The notes under the pieces are model-generated. The model saw only the letters and a program-made list of their open reading frames with translations, searched no databases and was not told where the DNA came from. From a virus: DNA of 39,644 nucleotides. Location of the stretch: positions 1 to 39,644 of IMG/VR virus record IMGVR_UViG_3300031753_000300; one strand, given 5' to 3'. A program made the translations under genes and the position numbers. Positions 29,074-36,983 of the stretch are shown here, piece by piece. How positions within the stretch are numbered: the first letter of the stretch is position 1; the number at the start of each line of letters is the position of its first letter.

Positions 29074-30564
29074 TCAACTCGGAGCCTCCGCCGCTACGAA
29101 GAGTGGCGAAATGGCGTAGAGCTTGGCGCCTCTCGCACCCTTGCGACACACCACGGGCGACGTCGGGTCAGCCGTAAGTTGCTCGGCGGCGTCGACGATC
29201 GTGGATTTCCGGAAGGAGAGCACGCGGGCCATCTGGGCGGTCGAGATCTCGGTGCCGAACTCCTCCAGCAGCTCGACGATCGCCGCCATGCACTGCGTCG
29301 GGCCGCCGTAGGCCTCCACGTCGTCCTCTGTGACTGCCCTCAGAGCGACGGTGAGGCGCCCGGCGAGGTTCTCTCCGAACGACGCCGACGCAACCGGCTC
29401 GCCCTCTGGACCGACGGCTCCGTGGCGGTCCTTCGCCACCCGAAGCAGGGACGATCCCGGGCGTCCCTTGGAGAACGGATGGATGACCTCCAGGTTGAAC
29501 CCGGCGTCGACCTCTCCGAGCTTCGCACCGCTGCCTCGTCCCCAGCGGCCTCTGCCCTCCTTCGCCTTCGTGACGTGATCGACGACCACGACGGCGGCGC
29601 CGGCGTCCGCCAGGGGCCTGCAGAGCTCCACCAGGAGCTTCAGCGCCTCCTTGGCCTTGTCCTCGTCGAGACCCAGCTGGTAGAGCGCGCGGGTATTGCT
29701 GTCGACGATCACGAGCGCCGGCTCGAGAGACCTCACGACGCGCAGCACGCTGTGCATCGGCAGGCCGCCCGGTCGGAAGTAGCGCAGGCGCTCGTCGACC
29801 TCCTCCGGCCGGACGCCGATCTCGCGCAGGCGCGTGGCCATCGTCCGGGGCGACCCCTCGTAGTCCAGGAACACGACCGTCCGGCCTTCTGCCATGACCT
29901 GGCGCACCGCCTCGACGGCCACCCAGCTCTTGCCGGCGCTCGGCTCTCCGTGGAGCAGCGTCACGTTCGCCGCGTAGAGGAGCGCCTTGCCGCCGGCGCA
30001 GCGCAGCAGCTCGGGCTTGATCTCGCCCCCGGGCGAACGCATGAGGCCACCGATGTCATCGGCCTCGAGCTGGCTTCGCTTCGGGTGGTCGCCTTCGAGC
30101 TCGGCCAGCCACCTGGCCTCGGCCTGCTCGTCGCCGGCGCGCGTGGCCTCGTGGAGCTCGCGCAGCGCGTGCATGCGAGACCGAGCGCGTGCGAGACGCT
30201 GGACGATCTCACCGTAGGCCCTTGCCCCAGCGCTGGACGACGTCTCCGGCTGGACCTGCAGGTGCACGAGATAGGCGGACTCGACCTCGTACTTGAGCCG
30301 TTGCAGCTCGTCGTTCACGGTCACCGCATCGACGACCTTGTCCGCCACGACCAGGTGCTCGATGGCCTCGAAGATCTGCCCGTGCTGCGGCGAGTAGAAG
30401 TCCCCGGGGCCGACGAGCTCCATCCCCGCTATCGCCGCCTCGCGGTTGAGCAGCATCGCGCCGAGCAGGGACTCCTCGGCGCCCAGATCGTGCGGTGGCG
30501 CGCCGCCCACGACGCTGAGACGCCCGCCTCCGCGGCGGGCCGCGCTCACGGCGACGACCGACAT
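29074..30564 (-). CDS. DnaB-N / RepA-type replicative ATPase
   Basis: The 496-residue protein has an N-terminal DnaB-like domain (about 22-130: DLGAEESLLGAMLLNREA, FYSPQHGQIFEAI), which normally binds primase. A RecA-fold ATPase of AAA_25/RepA type follows: Walker A GEPSAGKS (206-213), Walker B LVIVDS (284-289), and VVVVDH (325-330) as in replicative helicases. A winged-helix-like C-terminus covers about 410-490. This combination is a replicative helicase or initiator. The iteron region lies directly downstream of its stop, a plausible origin for it. Downstream genes VRR-NUC and the helicase form the replication block. Confidence 0.85.
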   Translation of the reverse strand: MSVVAVSAARRGGGRLSVVGGAPPHDLGAEESLLGAMLLNREAAIAGMELVGPGDFYSPQHGQIFEAIEHLVVADKVVDAVTVNDELQRLKYEVESAYLVHLQVQPETSSSAGARAYGEIVQRLARARSRMHALRELHEATRAGDEQAEARWLAELEGDHPKRSQLEADDIGGLMRSPGGEIKPELLRCAGGKALLYAANVTLLHGEPSAGKSWVAVEAVRQVMAEGRTVVFLDYEGSPRTMATRLREIGVRPEEVDERLRYFRPGGLPMHSVLRVVRSLEPALVIVDSNTRALYQLGLDEDKAKEALKLLVELCRPLADAGAAVVVVDHVTKAKEGRGRWGRGSGAKLGEVDAGFNLEVIHPFSKGRPGSSLLRVAKDRHGAVGPEGEPVASASFGENLAGRLTVALRAVTEDDVEAYGGPTQCMAAIVELLEEFGTEISTAQMARVLSFRKSTIVDAAEQLTADPTSPVVCRKGARGAKLYAISPLFVAAEAPS

Positions 30565-30800
30565 GTCGGGCTCGTGGCGCCGCCGGAAGCCGATTCAGAC
30601 GGAGGTGGCGTCCAGCCAGCGTCGATGAGCGCCGGGACGAGCTCGTCGGTCACGTCGTGCTTCTGGCGAGCGTCGATCAGGTTGGATCCGACCCTTGCCG
30701 GCACGTAGTCCGTGATGGCATACCAGCGGCCCGACAGCCAGCCCCTGCGGATCAGGATCGGCTTTCGACGCCGACAGCGGTCTTCGTCGCAACAGGGCAT
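30546..30800 (-). CDS. Small Cys/Arg-rich protein, unknown function
   Basis: This 84-residue protein starts at ATG 30800 in a TGATG overlap. Its N-terminus CCDEDRC followed by RRRKPILIRR and LSGRWYAITDYV, then KHDVTDELVPALIDAGW, suggests a small alpha/beta protein perhaps with a metal site. The end overlaps the helicase start by about 19 nt. The pattern looks conserved among phage early genes but I cannot assign a family. Confidence 0.6.
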   Translation of the reverse strand: MPCCDEDRCRRRKPILIRRGWLSGRWYAITDYVPARVGSNLIDARQKHDVTDELVPALIDAGWTPPPSESASGGATSPTCRSSP

Positions 30801-31135
30801 CAAAACGGTTCCTCGTCGTCATCGCACCCATCGCCGTGACCGAGCTCGACGTCACCTCGCGCAGCAGCCAGCTCGAAACGCGTGACCGGGAACGGGCTGG
30901 CCGAGATCCCGGCGACCTTGCGGGCGATGTCCTCGGTGGTCGGCGTGATGCAGTAGACGGCGCTCGGGCTGTAGAACTGTGTCGCTACCGCCTCGGACCC
31001 GCCGTCCTCGCCCTTCGGTACGTCGAGACGCAGGAAGCTGCCACCGCCGATCGTCGCCTCGCTGACGAACCCCGCCAGGCGACGGTGTCCCATCAGCTCC
31101 AGGATCGCCCAACCCTCGAATGGTTCTTCGGCCAT
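30800..31135 (-). CDS. Conserved phage early protein, unknown function
   Basis: This 111-residue protein has the pattern WAILELMGHRRLAGFVSEA, then GGSFLRLDVP, then TQFYSPSAVYCITPTTEDIARKVA. It is widely seen in prophages of many bacteria and usually annotated as hypothetical. The acidic tail (DGCDDDEEPF) may be flexible. It has no membrane or enzyme motif. Starts ATG 31135, right after the DUF1643 gene stop. Confidence 0.7.
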   Translation of the reverse strand: MAEEPFEGWAILELMGHRRLAGFVSEATIGGGSFLRLDVPKGEDGGSEAVATQFYSPSAVYCITPTTEDIARKVAGISASPFPVTRFELAAARGDVELGHGDGCDDDEEPF

Positions 31136-31651
31136 CTAGGAACCCCCTTCGTTCCAGGCCGAGAACGGCACGAGCGGCTCATCGGCCTTGACGTACAGCG
31201 GATGACGCGGCGCTCCCTCCTTGGTCGTACCGAGACACCAGGCGGAGCTACAGAACCCCGTGAGGGCACGAGAGACCGGCAGGCCCGGCATCCCTGCGTG
31301 CGCTCCCCATGCCGCGACGACGAGCGCCGGCTCGGGATCGAACAGAGCCATTGCCCAGGCGAGCGGGTTGTCGGGACCTTCAGGATCCGGGTGGTCGAGC
31401 AGATGCTTCGGCTTCGTCGCTCGCAGCGCGTAGAGGTTGATGACGTCGATCGACCGACAGCCCTCTCGTCGAGCGAAGCCCATGCAGCGTCGGATGGTCG
31501 GATCGTCCACTTCGGCGTCGGCCGTCGAGGGGTTGAGCATGATCCAGACCATCCGGTCTCCTTCGCCCCAGTAGCGGGAGAGTGTGTACCGGTAGACTCG
31601 ATCGCCGCTCAGGACCGCGGCGCGGACGAAGAGATCGGATACCTCAAGCAT
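31136..31651 (-). CDS. DUF1643 protein
   Basis: The 171-residue protein carries the DUF1643 signatures: WIMLNPSTADAEVDDPTIRRC, SIDVINLYALRATKPKHLL, VVAAWGAHAG and a C-terminal PRHPLYV. DUF1643 proteins are encoded by many phages and some bacterial defence or mobile regions; their activity is not established. I chose ATG 31651 (an ORF to 31705 overlaps the neighbour more). It forms part of the early operon upstream of the replication ATPase. Confidence 0.85.
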   Translation of the reverse strand: MLEVSDLFVRAAVLSGDRVYRYTLSRYWGEGDRMVWIMLNPSTADAEVDDPTIRRCMGFARREGCRSIDVINLYALRATKPKHLLDHPDPEGPDNPLAWAMALFDPEPALVVAAWGAHAGMPGLPVSRALTGFCSSAWCLGTTKEGAPRHPLYVKADEPLVPFSAWNEGGS

Positions 31652-32036
31652 GGCGGCTCGTTTCACTCTCGGCAGAAGACTCAGACGGGGTGTCGTAAGG
31701 CTCACGGGGCGTAGGTCGCTCCGCTGATTCCGGCTCGCTGACTCCGCTCTCGCCAGTGCCCACCCCGTCTGAGAACCCGGAGCCGTAGAAGGCGTCCTTG
31801 ATGCGCCGCAGCCTCTCCTCGGTCACCTGTCTCGACGTGTAGACCCCGTCGATCCACCGGCGCCGCAGGAAGCTGAATCGGCCGGCCGGGAAGAGGTCCC
31901 CTCGCCTGCGCAGGCGCTCCAGCTCGTCGTCGATCATCCCCTCGATCTCGAGGAGCTTGCGGGCCTGGCGCCTCGCGGTGCCTTCCGGCGGATCGCCGGG
32001 GTCGTCCACGGCCCAGGTCTGGTCCTCGGTGTTCAC
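31644..32036 (-). CDS. Unknown early protein, helical with Ser/Glu-rich tail
   Basis: The 130-residue protein starts at GTG 32036 in a GTGA overlap (the longer ORF to 32147 is rejected). It has a helical core (GTARRQARKLLEIEGMIDDELERLRRRGDL) and a basic middle (FSFLRRRWIDGVYTSRQVTEERLRRI). The disordered acidic tail is SGVSEPESAERPTPREPYD and more. No family is recognised. Coupled to both neighbours, so likely a true gene. Confidence 0.55.
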   Translation of the reverse strand: MNTEDQTWAVDDPGDPPEGTARRQARKLLEIEGMIDDELERLRRRGDLFPAGRFSFLRRRWIDGVYTSRQVTEERLRRIKDAFYGSGFSDGVGTGESGVSEPESAERPTPREPYDTPSESSAESETSRHA

Positions 32037-32335
32037 TGTGCCGCCTCGAAGATGCGAGCCAGCCCTGCCAACAGATCGGCATACGAGCACTCGCCGGGCT
32101 TTTTGCCACCGATGGAGACGAGCGGGCCTTTGAGAAGTGGCCTCCACACGGGGCGCTTGCCCGACTCGTCCTTGTAGGTGAGCCGGGCGGTATTGGCGTC
32201 GTACGCCTCGCCGCGGGTGAGGTTGAACATCAGCTCGCCCGACAGCTCGATTCGCACGATGGCGTCGTTCGGGTTCAGTGCGAGGTGCAGCTCTTTCCCT
32301 CGCTCCCCGCTCGTGTCGGCGGTGTCGGCGTTCAC
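32033..32335 (-). CDS. Unknown early protein, 100 residues
   Basis: Starts at GTG 32335 overlapping the upstream stop (GTGA). Sequence LHLALNPNDAIVRIELSGEL, then FNLTRGEAYDANTARLTYKDESGKRPVW, then VSIGGKKPGECSYADLLAGLARI reads as a small beta-rich protein with a C-terminal helix. No motif or membrane segment is recognised. Lies in the early operon between two small helical proteins. Confidence 0.55.
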   Translation of the reverse strand: MNADTADTSGERGKELHLALNPNDAIVRIELSGELMFNLTRGEAYDANTARLTYKDESGKRPVWRPLLKGPLVSIGGKKPGECSYADLLAGLARIFEAAQ

Positions 32336-32598
32336 CGCCTACCCCCCCCCTCGGCCAGCGAATCCTTGGCGTGCTCTATGAAGCGCCGTGCTTCCTCCCG
32401 ACTCGTCACGGGGCCGTCGCGAACCGCCTCGATGCGGTGATCGAGCACCGCGACCTTCGCCACGAGCTCGTCGTGCTCGACTTCCAGGCGCTCGCGCTCG
32501 GACCTGACGCCGAGCAGGCGCAGGCGCGCCAGGTCTCGCTGCTCGTTCAACAGCTCGAGGGTGTCGTCGTCCGCCGACATCGTCTCCTGCTCGCTCAC
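32332..32598 (-). CDS. Small coiled-coil protein
   Basis: The 88-residue protein starts at GTG 32598 (GTGA overlap). Residues about 10-55 form a strong coiled coil (LLNEQRDLARLRLLGVRSER, LEVEHDELVAKVAVLDHRIEAV) and it ends in GGGRR. Its last codons run through a G9 tract (plus-strand C9 at 32342-32350). Probably a dimerising accessory factor; function unknown. Confidence 0.55.
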   Translation of the reverse strand: MSEQETMSADDDTLELLNEQRDLARLRLLGVRSERERLEVEHDELVAKVAVLDHRIEAVRDGPVTSREEARRFIEHAKDSLAEGGGRR

Positions 32599-32969
32599 GA
32601 GCCAGCCCCAGGGAGCCGAGCTTCTGCCCCGGTCCGGTCTCTGTCGCGGTGGGGTCGGCTCCCTGGGGCCAGACCTGATGGAGCTGGTGGCTCGATGTTC
32701 ACCTGCGCCTGGACGCGCAGCATCGACAGCCGGAACTCGCGGTCCAGCCAGCGCAGGTCGAACGGGGCGATCACACAGCTGGACTCGTCGCCCTCGTCGG
32801 GGCCGAGCAGGCGCTTGATGGTGAACCGAGTTCGCCGCCAGCGCTGGACGGCGCCATGGTCGCCCGCCTGGCGGGTGGCCTCGATCGCGCGGTCGATGCG
32901 CTCGATCTCGGTCGCGAGCACGCGCCTGCCGTACTCGACGGCCTCGGCGGTGGGGATCTCGAGCGCCAC
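32595..32969 (-). CDS. Unknown early protein with helical N-terminus
   Basis: This 124-residue protein (EIPTAEAVEYGRRVLATEIERIDRAI, QRWRRTRFTIKRLLGPDEGDE, APFDLRWLDREFRLSML) is helical and basic in the middle, with a disordered tail. Starts at GTG 32969, immediately after the stop of the zinc-cluster gene. No named family. It may bind nucleic acid given its basic helix, but this is speculation. Confidence 0.55.
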   Translation of the reverse strand: MALEIPTAEAVEYGRRVLATEIERIDRAIEATRQAGDHGAVQRWRRTRFTIKRLLGPDEGDESSCVIAPFDLRWLDREFRLSMLRVQAQVNIEPPAPSGLAPGSRPHRDRDRTGAEARLPGAGS

Positions 32970-33443
32970 TCAGGCCGCCTTCGAGGTCCGGCACGCGTCG
33001 CAGGTTGTGCGCGGCCGATGGCCGGTGTAAGCGTCGAACTCCCTACCGCACTTCGAGCAAGCCCGAAGCCGGACTACCGGACCGTGCTTGGACTCGTAGT
33101 ACGCCCGCTGCTTCTCGGCGAGGGTGGCCTTGTTGGACTCGTAGTACGCCCGCTGGTACTCGGCGAGGCTGGCCTTGCGGCATTCACCGTGAAGCTCCGG
33201 CGGGCGCCCTCGACCGTTGTACGGCGGGAGCGGTTCGCTGCAGCGGCGGCAGCATGAAGAAGAAATAACTCTGTCGCTAGAGACGATGGTGAGGTTCGGA
33301 GCTGGCGCAGGCGCGCGGCGGATCTGCCCACGAAGCGAGTGCCTGCACCGGCACACGCACGACGACGCGACGCACAGGCTGTGGGAACCGTCCCTGCACA
33401 TGGCCGAGAGCCCGGCCTTCGAGTCGAGGATCGTCGTGGTCAT
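32970..33443 (-). CDS. Multi-zinc-cluster protein with tandem 15-residue repeat
   Basis: This 157-residue protein has three Cys/His clusters: an N-terminal MCRDGSHSLCVASSCVCRCRH, a middle CCRRCSEPLPPYN...HGECRK, and a C-terminal ACSKCGREFDAYTG...RTTCDACR. Between the second and third lies a duplicated 15-residue segment (LAEYQRAYYESNKAT and LAEKQRAYYESKHG). The zinc-finger pattern resembles small phage and plasmid zinc proteins that bind nucleic acid. Starts at ATG 33443, 2 nt after the ParB-like stop. Confidence 0.65.
   Translation of the reverse strand: MTTTILDSKAGLSAMCRDGSHSLCVASSCVCRCRHSLRGQIRRAPAPAPNLTIVSSDRVISSSCCRRCSEPLPPYNGRGRPPELHGECRKASLAEYQRAYYESNKATLAEKQRAYYESKHGPVVRLRACSKCGREFDAYTGHRPRTTCDACRTSKAA
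33091..33155 (-). repeat. 45-bp duplicated segment in the zinc-cluster gene
   Basis: The 20-bp block gactcgtagtacgcccgctg occurs at 33091 and again at 33136, a period of 45 bp, coding for the repeated RAYYES segment. The near identity at the DNA level suggests a fairly recent duplication. Confidence 0.75.
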
Positions 33444-33445
33444 GG

Positions 33446-35392
33446 CTAGGCAGCCACCGCCTCGACGATCAGGCCGTCCCCCTTGTGCACCAGGTCGATG
33501 TGGGCCTTGGCCCGCTCATGCGCTTCGTCTCGGTTGTCAGCGTCGCCGGCGGGGCCGTGCTGGGAGCAGAGCACTGACCAGCCTTCGCTGGAGCTCTGGA
33601 CCGTGATGAGCGCCGTCGATGACGCCTGACGGGCGCCGTGGGCCTCGGTGAGGTGATCGGCGCGCCGGGCCTCGGCGAAGGCCATCGTGGTCGCCGGCGT
33701 GCGGCCAAGGTTGCCGCAGATGGCGCAGGTGACGGTGTAGAGAATTCGGCGCCCCTTCTTGGTCTCCTCGATCGAGACGAGGCGGCCGTCCTCCAAGTCC
33801 CGCTGTTCGTCGATCCCCTCAGCCGCGTCAGCCGCCTTCTGCTCGAGGCGGGAGAGCGGCAGCTCTATCTCGAGGCGTTCGGCGCAGGCGGAGCACAGAT
33901 CGCCACCGTCGGGATCCGGGACCCAGCTGCAGCCGCCCTCGCAGGCGTTGTCCTCCGTGCACCCGCAGACCCTGCAGGCCCGCTCGGCCGTCGCCTCCTG
34001 CCTATGGGCGACCTCCTTTGCCGCCGTAGCCCGCTTGCGGGCCGGCACGAGTCGTGGCTTCGGGCCGCCGAGCTGTTCGGTCTCGAAGGCGTCGGGTTCG
34101 TACCCCGTCTCGGCCAGGAACCCGTAGAGCAGCTCGACGGGTTGGCTCCCGTGCCATGCCGCCCAGCCCATGCGGGCCCGGAAGTGTCCGGTCGACAAGG
34201 CGGCGGCCACCGCGACCCGGACCAGCCCGTCGGCCGAGGAGTCCGCGAGCTCGTGCAGCTCGGCCGCGTCGTAGTCCGGGACGCCGAGCCCGAGCATGGC
34301 ACAGGCGGCCTTCCGCTCGTCGCTTCCGAGTTGGTCGACGAGCGCCCGGGCGATGAGCGGCACGGCCCGGGCGGCCGGCTGCTTCTTGGCGAGCACCGTC
34401 TTCAGGTGTTCCTCGCGCCGTGCGGAGGCGGCCTTCTTCGCCTTCTGCTCGTCGAGCTGCTTCTGCTCATGGGCGGAGCGCTGGCGGCGCGGCTGGGTCG
34501 CCACCTTCAGCTCCGAGTCGCCTCCCTTCTTGTGGCGCTCGGGCTTGGTGCAGACCTCGACGAGGGCCGGCTTGCCGGTGTAGCCCGTCGACACATAGGC
34601 GCCGTGGCATGGCTCCTTGCGGTGCTTGGCCTTGTCGATCTCCAGCTGCTCGCCGTAGAAGTACGCGCCGCCGCTGCCCTTCAGCGCGACGTAGGGCTTC
34701 TTGTAGCCGCGGGCCTCCTTCACGGACTTCCAACCCTTGGCCTTGATCTGCTCGGTGAGCTCGGCCGTGCGCCGGTCGCGTTCGATGCGCTCGAGTGCCT
34801 GCTCGGCTTCCCAGGACAGCTCATGGCGCTCGTCGCGCGTGCGCTTCTCCACCTGGTCCAGGACCTCTGGGTGGTCCTTCAGCTTGAGCAGGTCGGCGAC
34901 GCTGTCGATCGGGATGCCGTCCTCGCTGGCGACGCCTACCTTGGCTGCGATCTTCGGCGGGAGCTCGAGCACGCCGAGCGACTTCGACACCGTCGCCTGG
35001 CTGACGCCGACGAGCTCTGCGATCTGCTTCTGCGTCTTCCCGGCGTCGGCGAGCTGCTTGAACCCTCGGGCCCGCTCGAGGGGCGTCAGGTCCTTGCGCT
35101 GGATGTTCTCCACCATGAACGCACCGAGGCGCCGCTCGTCGTCGAGCTCGCCGACGTCGATCGCCGGGACCTCCTCGAGCCCCGCCGCGATCGCGTGCGC
35201 AAGCCGCCGGGCCCCGGCGACGAGGATCCAGCCCTGGTCGCCGGCCCACCGAAGCAGCAGCGGCTGGAGGATCCCGTAGCTCTTGATCGACTGGACCATG
35301 TCGGCGTCGATGGCGATCTTCTGCCGAGGGTTGTCGGGGTCGTGGTCGATGTCACCGACCGCGACCTGACGGACGATCTGTTCTGTGCTCAT
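33446..35392 (-). CDS. ParB/Spo0J-type DNA-binding protein with C-terminal zinc finger
   Basis: The 648-residue protein has a ParB N-terminal domain (about 6-105: [65 protein letters not shown]). In place of the canonical GERRxRA box it has GARRLAHA (60-67). A helix-turn-helix follows (about 119-142, [20 protein letters not shown]). The long middle is Lys/Glu-rich. Near 475-515 comes a Cys cluster ([23 protein letters not shown]) of the kind shared by many phage DNA-modification proteins. A role in plasmid-like partition, in transcription control or in DNA modification is possible. Starts at ATG 35392 in an ATGA overlap. Confidence 0.8.
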   Translation of the reverse strand: MSTEQIVRQVAVGDIDHDPDNPRQKIAIDADMVQSIKSYGILQPLLLRWAGDQGWILVAGARRLAHAIAAGLEEVPAIDVGELDDERRLGAFMVENIQRKDLTPLERARGFKQLADAGKTQKQIAELVGVSQATVSKSLGVLELPPKIAAKVGVASEDGIPIDSVADLLKLKDHPEVLDQVEKRTRDERHELSWEAEQALERIERDRRTAELTEQIKAKGWKSVKEARGYKKPYVALKGSGGAYFYGEQLEIDKAKHRKEPCHGAYVSTGYTGKPALVEVCTKPERHKKGGDSELKVATQPRRQRSAHEQKQLDEQKAKKAASARREEHLKTVLAKKQPAARAVPLIARALVDQLGSDERKAACAMLGLGVPDYDAAELHELADSSADGLVRVAVAAALSTGHFRARMGWAAWHGSQPVELLYGFLAETGYEPDAFETEQLGGPKPRLVPARKRATAAKEVAHRQEATAERACRVCGCTEDNACEGGCSWVPDPDGGDLCSACAERLEIELPLSRLEQKAADAAEGIDEQRDLEDGRLVSIEETKKGRRILYTVTCAICGNLGRTPATTMAFAEARRADHLTEAHGARQASSTALITVQSSSEGWSVLCSQHGPAGDADNRDEAHERAKAHIDLVHKGDGLIVEAVAA

Positions 35393-36390
35393 GACGCCGC
35401 CGTCTCGGTGACCGCGAGCATCCGCTCGAGGAGGTCGATCGCAGAGGCCTTCGCTGACTCGATCTCAGGGCCAAACTTCTCTCTGATAGCAGCCTTGAAC
35501 TTGGGCTTGAGCGCGTCGTAGACCGCGTTGCGTAAGCGCAGCCACCTCTCGGAGGCCTCCGCGGCCCACGCGGCCCACGCGGCCTCCGCTTCCCACGCGG
35601 CCCCCGCGGCCCCCGCGGCCCCCGCGGCCCCCGCGGCCCCCGCGGCCCACGCGGCCCCCGCGGCCCCCGCGGCCCCCGCGGCCCACGCGGCCCCCGCGGC
35701 CCACGCGGCCCCCGCGGCCCCCGCGGCCCCCGCGGCCCCCGCGGCCCCCGCGGCCCACGCGGCCCCCGCGGCCCCCGCGGCCCCCGCGGCCCCCGCGGCC
35801 CCCGCGGCCCACGCGGCCTCCGCGGCCTCCGCGGCCTCCGCGGCCCACGCGGCCCACGCGGCCCCCGCGGCCTCCGCGGGAACGCTCTTCTTGAGCTCCT
35901 CCACGAAGAGGACCTTGAACCTCGCGATCTTCTCGTTCCGGCGCGCGTAGGCGGCGTCCCGCGCGGTCGCCATGACGTTGCGGATGTGAGCCCAAGATTT
36001 CGGATCGTTCACGACGAGCAGTTGCTCGACCGTCCTCGCCTGATCGTCGAGTCCCGCGGCGCGCAGCCACAGCGGCACCCATTTGTGCACCAACCAGTCG
36101 GCCGCCATCCAACCCCGGGCGTCCTCCTGCTCCTGCGTTCCCCTCGTGCCGACCAGGCGCGCGATGTAGGGCCTGAGCTCCTGACGCCCGACGTCGTCGA
36201 GGTCGTCGTTCCACCGGCGCATGAACGCCGCGAGGATCGGGCTCGCGCAGTTCGGGCGGTCCGACCACTCCTCGCCGGCGAGGTAGGCGACGGCCTCCAT
36301 GATGCACGCCCCGTCGTCAGGGCCGCTGTGGCCCCCCGATTCCAGGTGCCAGCCGAGAACGACGGGTAGGCGGTCTTCGAGAATTGTCAC
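35389..36390 (-). CDS. Ala/Gly/Trp triplet-repeat protein
   Basis: The 333-residue protein starts at GTG 36390 with AGGAG 8 nt upstream (also GTGA overlap). The N-terminal half (about 1-165) is conserved in phage proteins: [39 protein letters not shown], then [28 protein letters not shown]. About 105 residues of tandem three-residue units (AAG, AAW, AAE) follow, then a helical C-terminus ([31 protein letters not shown]). Members of this family with AAW-type repeats occur in many actinophages; the function is unknown. The repeat may form a long helix with a Trp stripe every 18 residues. Confidence 0.7.
   Translation of the reverse strand: MTILEDRLPVVLGWHLESGGHSGPDDGACIMEAVAYLAGEEWSDRPNCASPILAAFMRRWNDDLDDVGRQELRPYIARLVGTRGTQEQEDARGWMAADWLVHKWVPLWLRAAGLDDQARTVEQLLVVNDPKSWAHIRNVMATARDAAYARRNEKIARFKVLFVEELKKSVPAEAAGAAWAAWAAEAAEAAEAAWAAGAAGAAGAAGAAGAAWAAGAAGAAGAAGAAGAAWAAGAAWAAGAAGAAGAAWAAGAAGAAGAAGAAGAAWEAEAAWAAWAAEASERWLRLRNAVYDALKPKFKAAIREKFGPEIESAKASAIDLLERMLAVTETAAS
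35556..35880 (-). repeat. 9-bp tandem repeat coding for Ala-Ala-Gly/Trp/Glu
   Basis: About 35 units of 9 bp on the plus strand, gcggccccc, gcggcccac or gcggcctcc, give AAG, AAW and AAE. Trp recurs mostly every sixth unit (54 bp), a higher-order period. The stretch is almost pure G+C and prone to slippage, so its length in this sequence should be treated with care. Confidence 0.9.
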
Positions 36391-36983
36391 GCTGCGGTCT
36401 CCTCTTCTATTCGTGCCGAATGACGGTTGAGCAGACGCTCGAGGCGTTGGCGCTCGCGTTTGGTGAGAGGGCGGTGCTCGGAGAACATCGCCCGCCGGCG
36501 CAGCACGGCTAGCTCGAGCTCCTGGCGCAGGTCCCGGCAGTCGAGGGCTGCGGCCACGAAGGCAGCAGCAAGGGGCACGAGCAGGGCGGTCAGGCAGACG
36601 AGCCACAGGGGCGGCCAGAAGGTGATGCACATCACCTCGGCCAGCACGAGCAGCCCAAGAGCCAGCTGGCTGAAAAAGCGCCGGTCGCGGCAGCCCATCC
36701 GCAGCCCCTCGACCGGTGGAATGCCGTCGGGAGAGGTTCTCCTGAGACTCGGTTGGAAGCGGGCGGAGGAGGTATCTTCCACCGAACCGGTCGAGGAGCT
36801 GCGCATGGGCCGATTCACGACCGCTCCAGGAAGAGCGCCGGCAGGGCGACGACGCGGCCCGGGCGACGGGTAGTCGATGAACCCGAGAGAGCGCAGCGCG
36901 CCGAGGTTGTTGCCGTACACGCGCTCGACAGGCTCGAAGCCCCCACTCGGTCGGGGCCCCAGGCGCAGCGGTTGGTTCTTCAC
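36387..36983 (-). CDS. Membrane protein of unknown function
   Basis: The 198-residue protein has an N-terminal basic, Pro/Gly-rich soluble part (LRLGPRPSGGFEPVERVYGNN). Two adjacent transmembrane helices follow (about 105-150: LALGLLVLAEVMCITFWPPL then VCLTALLVPLAAAFVAAALD), then a charged C-terminal helix region ([21 protein letters not shown]). It starts at GTG 36983 (GTGA overlap). A membrane protein in the early operon may relate to superinfection exclusion or host takeover, but there is no direct support. Confidence 0.6.
   Translation of the reverse strand: MKNQPLRLGPRPSGGFEPVERVYGNNLGALRSLGFIDYPSPGPRRRPAGALPGAVVNRPMRSSSTGSVEDTSSARFQPSLRRTSPDGIPPVEGLRMGCRDRRFFSQLALGLLVLAEVMCITFWPPLWLVCLTALLVPLAAAFVAAALDCRDLRQELELAVLRRRAMFSEHRPLTKRERQRLERLLNRHSARIEEETAA

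Noticed and set aside
28792-29149. Overlapping short ORFs in the iteron region
   Set aside because: Their sequence is dominated by translated copies of the repeat; no ribosome binding site or coding character is seen.
33638-35521. 627-residue plus-strand ORF opposite the ParB-like gene
   Set aside because: Composition is Arg/Leu/Gly-rich with no motif, and it mirrors a well-supported coding frame on the other strand. High GC makes long antisense ORFs common here (also 28813-30708, 19937-21415, 17985-19502, 12949-14208, 23328-24596).
35556-35880. Regular 9-bp repeats suggesting a non-coding satellite
   Set aside because: The period is a multiple of three and the frame is open across it, with conserved domains on both sides, so it is coding.
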